Source: Gemmatimonadaceae bacterium (GTDB lineage: Bacteria > Latescibacterota > UBA2968 > UBA8231). Taken from it: 11,010 bases of DNA. Below the pieces are notes generated by a model. The model did not search any database and was not told the origin of the DNA. It saw nothing but the letters and a program-made list of their open reading frames with translations. The stretch spans positions 1-11,010 of the forward strand of contig PBSR01000177.1 in NCBI GenBank assembly GCA_002726335.1. The letters run 5' to 3'. Of this stretch, positions 10,201 through 11,010 are shown piece after piece; the stretch's first letter is position 1, and the number at the start of each line of letters is the position of its first letter. The position numbers were made by a program, and so were the translations under genes.

Positions 10201-11010
10201 TGGTGGCACGTGCGCAGGGCGGGATGCTGTCGTACAAGAGCCTCGATGGCCTGGCGCAGGTGGTCGGGTTCCAGATCGTCGTCGACTTCCAGCAGTATGG
10301 CCTGGTTGAAGTGGTGGGGCTCGGGCTGGTCGAGTTCGTGGAACCATCTCTGGATCGACGTCCACTCCACCCCATCCGTTCTGTCCGCCAACAGCGGCGT
10401 TTCAGTCGATGCCGATGCAGTGGCGGCGGTGGCCAGTTCGGCGACCGTCTGGTGGCGCAGCATCAGACGCGGCGTCAGCCAGATCCCCTCCTGCCGTGCG
10501 CGCGAGACAATCTGAATACTCTGAATCGAATCGCCACCCGACTCGAAGAAGTTGTCCCGTATGCCGATCGGCGATACACCGATGACGTCGGACCAGAGGC
10601 GGCAGAGAGTCGCTTCTATCTCGTTCCGGGGTGCCTCGAAGGGGCCGTCCTGTGCCGCAGCAGCTGGTTCGGGGAGCGCTGCGCGGTCAACCTTGCCATT
10701 GGCGTTGAGGGGGAACTGGTCCAGGATCGTGATGGTTGCCGGAACCATGTAGTCCGGCAACTGCTCTCTCAGATAGGTGCGCAACTGTCCTACCACGTCG
10801 TCAACCGGTCCCCTCGTCGAGGCATCGCCATGACACACGACATAGGCGGCCAGTTCCTTCTTGTCGCCCTGCGTTTCACGGACCAGAGCGGCGGCCTCGC
10901 GCACCAGATCATGGTCATCCAGCACACTTTCCAGTTCGCCTGGTTCCACCCGATAGCCGCGAACCTTGGCCTGCTGGTCGAGACGACCGAGGAACTCGAT
11001 GGTGCCATCG
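1215..11010 (-). CDS. Hybrid NRPS-PKS megasynthase (partial, 5' end outside window)
   Basis: Multimodular assembly-line enzyme that builds part of a peptide-polyketide in the cytoplasm. The frame is open from the right edge (first full codon 11009-11007) to TGA at 1217-1215, giving 3264 residues, numbered here from that edge. The true start is upstream: the frame begins inside an adenylation domain, and the GTG at 10949 is an internal valine of motif A8. Domains in order: A C-terminal part (1-112), PCP (Ser161), E (210-650), C (679-1120), A (1140-1640), PCP (Ser1684), KS (1748-2175), AT (2276-2580), KR (2650-3120), ACP (Ser3198), short tail (3237-3264). There is no dehydratase, enoylreductase, methyltransferase or thioesterase, so the chain must be handed on. 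No frameshift or internal stop is present, and all core catalytic motifs found are intact. The gene lies 17 bases upstream of the next synthase gene on the same strand, probably in one operon. The family call is certain; the product is not identified. Confidence 0.97.
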   Translation of the reverse strand, partial: DGTIEFLGRLDQQAKVRGYRVEPGELESVLDDHDLVREAAALVRETQGDKKELAAYVVCHGDASTRGPVDDVVGQLRTYLREQLPDYMVPATITILDQFPLNANGKVDRAALPEPAAAAQDGPFEAPRNEIEATLCRLWSDVIGVSPIGIRDNFFESGGDSIQSIQIVSRARQEGIWLTPRLMLRHQTVAELATAATASASTETPLLADRTDGVEWTSIQRWFHELDQPEPHHFNQAILLEVDDDLEPDHLRQAIEALVRQHPALRTCHQRHGEMWSQHESVPSTWAAIETVRLGGSFDSTERLASDVADRAQASLDLASGAVIRAVVFDTDPGQPTRLLLVIHHLAIDGVSWRILLQDLALACDQLRRGELIRLAPVTSPPAVWAARLARYVHQEMPRDEQDYWHPTNAVPPFTADIEGPDNGLVGSEGRVTTELDDLSTEKLLRNANRAYRTQTPELLIAALSGAIARCLGTTRLRIDLEGHGREDLFPDVDLSRTIGWLTSLYPVVLDAPSVEADAASTIPLVKKTLRSVPDGGIGYGAARFLGTASQRARLKQTPVSPIVFNYLGQTDQLLPAKGPIRFTEGPVGRVRSPVNRRPHLIEINALVRDGRLRLEWLYSGDRHHRGTIQRLATAHLDVLREYLDHCVSCDASSHTPADFPLADLDQASVDHIGDTVQGAVEDILPLAPTQQGILFHREANPDSDAYIVQLRMRIVGPLDEIALEQAWSWVMARHSALRAAFVEDTKLNLHQVIVETASLTWNRLDWQDMDDHDQRQALDRYCDDERRNPFDLAAPPLFRLSLIRTGSQVCDFVWTCHHVLVDGWSMANILYELTEAYTRFRDGHLPEMDPASGYASYLTWLSSDRRLAPARDYWARELGGFAEPSTLRVELAPPQGPRPEQRDLNMLLDRPTSARLNHCARQHHVTLNALMQAAWSLTMRQFSGADDILFGATVSGRGGELPGAEQMVGLFINSVPVRIRIDADQPVAAWLLDLQEGQLERDLHSCLPLVDLAAMTDLPGGTALFQHLLVFENYPVDASLRAGETPFDIQDLTILDRTNYPLTIAINPGEEIRIRIVYDPSTYEAATVETIAAQLEHFLGQLVDGIGGAIRQLSTLPPAERHRTLETWNQTHRTYPLEKTLMDLFEEQVERTPDAKALVFEGRELTYRELDRASNRLASRLKSMGAGPDTLIGISMERSVELVVGLYAILKADAAYVPIDPDYPDERVHFMLEDSGITLLLTQSHLLERLSSERYRILALDTESLAEEDDQALSRAARPHNLAYMIYTSGSTGRPKGVMNTHLGICNRLFWMQDTYPLGATDRVLQKTPYSFDVSVWEFFWPLQVGATLVVAKPKGHLDSHYLAQRIQQDQITTIHFVPSMLQIFLGEKSVKQCTGLKQIICSGESLGVELANQCRQILPAELHNLYGPTEAAVDVSSWACPKQIDRPRVPIGRPIANTALYVLDSQMAPLPVGVPGELHIGGICLARGYHNRPDLTASRFVSNPFGTDPAARLYKTGDLARYLPDGNIEYLGRLDHQVKIRGFRIELEEIENVLSDGSGITDCVVRVRNSAGGEAELVAYYVTPADGSVDALDNSRLRDQMRRRLPEFMVPTHFVALQAIPLSPNGKVDRQALPDPSVTDAIGGADHPLGEVEEDVAQAWSTVLGLEEVGRHDNFFDLGGHSLRLTRVHRLLEERFGDSIPGLIEMFQLPTVRDQALAISPQASGAQTRQPASESTDPGDSATTRDIAVIGMACRFPGAPDPATFWRNLRDGVESITFFTDEELLEAGIDAGLLSDPRYVKANSIVPDADRFDAEFFSFSPRDAELLDPQHRLLLECSWESLESAGYDPLTYAGRVGVFAGCGANSYILNNLYPNQDLLGTVDNFQLLLANDKDYLSTRISYKLNLTGPSLSVQTACSTSLVAVALACRSLIEGHCDMVLAGGATLSFPQQRGYLHKEGMIFSSDGHCRAFDADADGMVGGNGAGAVLLKPLDAALADGDSIVAVIKGSALNNDGANKIGYTAPSEAGQARVIEQALATCGIEPSSIGYVETHGTGTALGDPIEIAALTAVHAGREPASCAIGSVKTNMGHLDAAAGIAGFMKAALCLQNGQIPPSLHYHRPNPRIDFASTPFYVASELQDWPRPDTHPRRAGVSSFGIGGTNAHVILEEPPQRPTDSDTRARLPFVLSARTPQALRETREQLRRHLAQNPTIEPGDLAFTLAVGRHGFETRGFTTASTTQQLMSRLEAETPDTGLNDDPAGDSPRSPVVDRQVAFMFPGQGAQWAGMGRELYETEPVFREQLDLCSRIILPLLGQNLLDVLFSRGAQGSEPDEALQQTRLTQPALFAVEYSLAQLWLSWGLTPDAMIGHSIGEYVAACLAGVFSLEDALRIVQERAHLMQLLPGGSMLAVRAGEQELSSYLGDDLDLAVRNTPTALVVAGAEPAIRQLNLKLEAAGILCQILRTSHAFHSRMMEPAVEPLRRVLSGVDLQPPSIRFISNVTGDWITADQATDASYWATHLRETVRFGDGLSVLLEGARYALLEIGPGRTLQGFVRGNPTRQATQLSFTCMLPPTAEERRSEEEILLDTLGGLWLEGVQVDWNGYFSHERRRRIPLPTYPFQRDRFWIDPPALTETNRLTERLPLEQWFWSPTWKQHRHADAALDLTQTRWLLFLDDGGLGATLAARLQSAGARVATVSAGNHFEQRGQMQFAAEPGESAHYRDLLKALQAMDFSPSDILHLWPLSCVDSPTCIDVDRGLSQSFYSLVELAQALGAETGQDRLRIHNVTSNLFSVLGEPLNSPLGATALGPVEVIPKEYEEWVCRNIDIDLLGPSPSPVEALWEECIRTSDESVALRAGYRWVRVFDQLDFGAESSTPVPIRQGAAYLITGGLGGIGFVLARHLAHTARANLVLIGRADLLNSDNPDTSIDDKKLERLEQLRSLGTRVSYYSADVTHPEQMASVVRQAEAEHGDIRGVIHAAGVAAGGVIQQRSHAECAAVIAPKVQGALVLRELFQTRKADFIFLCSSTSAVLGEFGQVDYAAANLFQDVLASHSATEGPWICSVNWDTWAEIGMAAETDVPARLQETRRQILATGITCDEGTRIFERVLATRLQHVVVSTRNFQARLEHEKLFSAEAIALPSAATQLHARPELSSEFKAPESPTQTAVAGIWQNSLGIGDVGIDDDFFELGGDSLLATQVISRIREELGVSLPMPSFFNHPTLAGVADSIDTVRWATQAQAGSAQTSPATGEKQRESFEL
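1218..1301 (-). other. C-terminal tail, candidate docking motif
   Basis: The last 28 residues (3237-3264) after the ACP are rich in Ala, Gln, Ser and Thr and end in the charged GEKQRESFEL. No domain is expected here. Because the next protein starts with a TubC-type docking domain, and such domains bind short C-terminal linear motifs of their partners, the terminal stretch with acidic residues around Phe is a plausible ligand. This is inference from position and composition. Confidence 0.5.
1305..1517 (-). other. Acyl carrier protein (ACP)
   Basis: Residues about 3165-3235, with DDDFFELGGDSLLATQVIS; Ser3198 is the phosphopantetheine site. It carries the malonyl extender and then the reduced beta-hydroxy chain. 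It is the last catalytic-cycle domain of the protein, so it must donate to the next subunit. Confidence 0.95.
1650..3062 (-). other. Ketoreductase (KR)
   Basis: Residues about 2650-3120. The first half, from WFWSPTWKQ, is the degenerate structural subdomain; there is no room for, and no motif of, a dehydratase or enoylreductase. The catalytic half has the NADPH motif TGGLGGIG (2892-2899) and the tetrad Lys3007, Ser3031, Tyr3044 and Asn3048, with the Lys-to-Tyr (37) and Ser-to-Tyr (13) spacings seen in active KRs. It should reduce the beta-keto group to a hydroxyl. The LDD motif that marks B-type KRs is replaced by A-A-G (2987-2989), and the usual A-type Trp position, eight before Tyr, is Leu3036, so stereochemistry is unclear. 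Confidence 0.93.
3270..4184 (-). other. Acyltransferase (AT), predicted malonyl-CoA specific
   Basis: Residues about 2276-2580, followed by the post-AT linker ending in PLPTYPFQRDRFW (near 2617-2629). It loads the extender unit on the ACP. The oxyanion-hole motif is PGQGAQWAGMG, the active-site motif is GHSIGEYVAA with Ser2373, and the specificity motif is HAFH (2469-2472). HAFH and GHSIGE are the malonyl forms; methylmalonyl ATs usually carry YASH and GHSQGE. The carbon chain should thus be unbranched at this step. Confidence 0.93.
4485..5768 (-). other. Ketosynthase (KS), hybrid NRPS-PKS type
   Basis: Residues about 1748-2175. It accepts the peptidyl chain from the serine PCP and condenses it with a malonyl unit. 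It begins DIAVIGMACRFPGAPDPATF. The catalytic triad is intact: Cys1919 in VQTACSTSL (codon 5255-5253), His2055 in VETHGTGTALGDP, and His2093 in KTNMGHLDAAAGIAG. The stretch GANSYILNNL is wording often seen in KS domains that sit behind NRPS modules, which matches its position. Confidence 0.95.
5835..6077 (-). other. Peptidyl carrier protein (PCP) of the serine module
   Basis: Residues about 1645-1725, with NFFDLGGHSLRLTRV. The phosphopantetheine-bearing Ser1684 is encoded at 5960-5958. It holds the serine-extended chain and presents it to the ketosynthase that follows on the same polypeptide. The linker to the KS (about 1720-1748) is rich in Ser, Ala, Gln, Thr and Asp, as expected for a flexible NRPS-to-PKS junction. 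Confidence 0.95.
6090..7592 (-). other. Adenylation (A) domain, predicted serine-activating
   Basis: Residues about 1140-1640, complete. Core motifs: LTYREL (near 1166), A3 YTSGSTGRPKGVM (1288-1300), A5 LYGPTEAAVD (1427-1436), A7 YKTGDLARYLPDGN, A8 GRLDHQVKIRGFRIELEEIE, and A10 LSPNGKVDRQAL with Lys1629. Aligning by eye to GrsA gives specificity residues D1334, V1335, W1338, H1377, I1402, S1404, L1427, V1435, D1436 and K1629. The code DVWHISLVDK differs from the known serine codes (DVWHFSLVDK, DVWHLSLIDK) mainly at the GrsA-299 position, where Ile replaces Phe or Leu. Serine is therefore a strong prediction, made from known codes and not from a search. Confidence 0.9.
7650..8975 (-). other. 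Condensation (C) domain, probable DCL type
   Basis: Residues about 679-1120. It forms the peptide bond between the D-configured upstream donor and the serine loaded downstream. It begins with ILPLAPTQQGILFH, the PLxPxQxGxLFH wording typical of DCL domains that follow E domains. The catalytic motif is HHVLVDGWS (818-826, second His 819), and a C5-like stretch ends in GLFINSVPVRI near residues 970-980. The DCL assignment rests on this wording and on position directly after E; a tree would confirm it. Confidence 0.92.
9060..10382 (-). other. Epimerization (E) domain
   Basis: Residues about 210-650. It converts the L-aminoacyl or peptidyl thioester on the preceding PCP into an L/D mixture from which the next C domain takes the D form. 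Visible motifs: HHLAIDGVSWRIL (344-356, second His 345), EGHGRE (482-487, with the conserved Glu482), RTIGWLTSLYP near 497-507, GGIGYG near 536-541, and FNYLGQ (565-570). The VSW after the His motif and the EGHGRE block separate E domains from C domains. All expected active-site residues are present, so it is likely functional. Confidence 0.95.
10425..10628 (-). other. Peptidyl carrier protein (PCP), E-associated type
   Basis: Residues about 128-195. The phosphopantetheine site is in DNFFESGGDSIQSIQ, with Ser161 encoded at 10529-10527. The core GGDS, with Asp before the serine, is the form typical of carrier proteins that precede epimerization domains, whereas the second PCP of this protein reads GGHS. 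This agrees with the domain that follows. Confidence 0.95.
10674..11010 (-). other. Adenylation domain, C-terminal subdomain only
   Basis: Residues 1-112 of the upstream protein. Motif A8 is at 8-27 (GRLDQQAKVRGYRVEPGELE), and motif A10 is at 101-112 (LNANGKVDRAAL) with the catalytic lysine at 106. The core subdomain holding the specificity residues lies beyond the right edge, so the amino acid activated by this module cannot be predicted. An alanine-rich linker (PEPAAAAQ) follows. Confidence 0.93.

Noticed and set aside
10947..10949. GTG as start of the large gene
   Set aside because: The frame is open upstream to the window edge and encodes the rest of adenylation motif A8, so this GTG is an internal valine codon.

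Overview
The window lies entirely inside a biosynthetic gene cluster for a hybrid nonribosomal peptide/polyketide. It holds two genes, both on the minus strand and both cut by a window edge. Neither edge shows flanking housekeeping genes, RNA genes, insertion sequences, CRISPR repeats or a terminator. The DNA is GC-rich (about 60 percent by eye). The domain types (cis-AT PKS fused to NRPS, TubC-type docking domain, hybrid-type KS) are common in myxobacteria, cyanobacteria and several uncultured bacterial phyla. The organism cannot be named from this window.

Reading in the direction of transcription (right to left), the first gene (1215-11010, 3264 visible residues, 5' end missing) encodes the end of one NRPS module, a whole NRPS module and a whole PKS module. 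The order is: C-terminal part of an adenylation domain, carrier protein and epimerization domain; condensation, adenylation and carrier protein; ketosynthase, acyltransferase, ketoreductase and acyl carrier protein. All core catalytic motifs that I can locate are intact. The complete adenylation domain reads out the ten-residue code D-V-W-H-I-S-L-V-D-K, one change from known serine codes. The acyltransferase has the GHSIGE and HAFH signatures of malonyl-CoA specificity.

The second gene (1-1197, 399 visible residues, 3' end missing) starts 17 bases downstream. It opens with a TubC-type docking domain of about 60 residues and continues into a condensation domain, so it should accept the chain from the acyl carrier protein that ends the first protein.

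Inferred chemistry: a D-configured residue of unknown identity is joined to L-serine, which is extended with malonate. The beta-keto group is reduced, giving a statine-like 4-amino-3,5-dihydroxypentanoyl unit that is passed to an NRPS module on the next protein.

The gene junction carries an unusual 7-base tandem repeat in which every unit contains an ATG and a TGA, so stop and start codons interlock. It is the most unusual piece of non-domain sequence here. The synthase architecture is of a known kind; any novelty would lie in the product.
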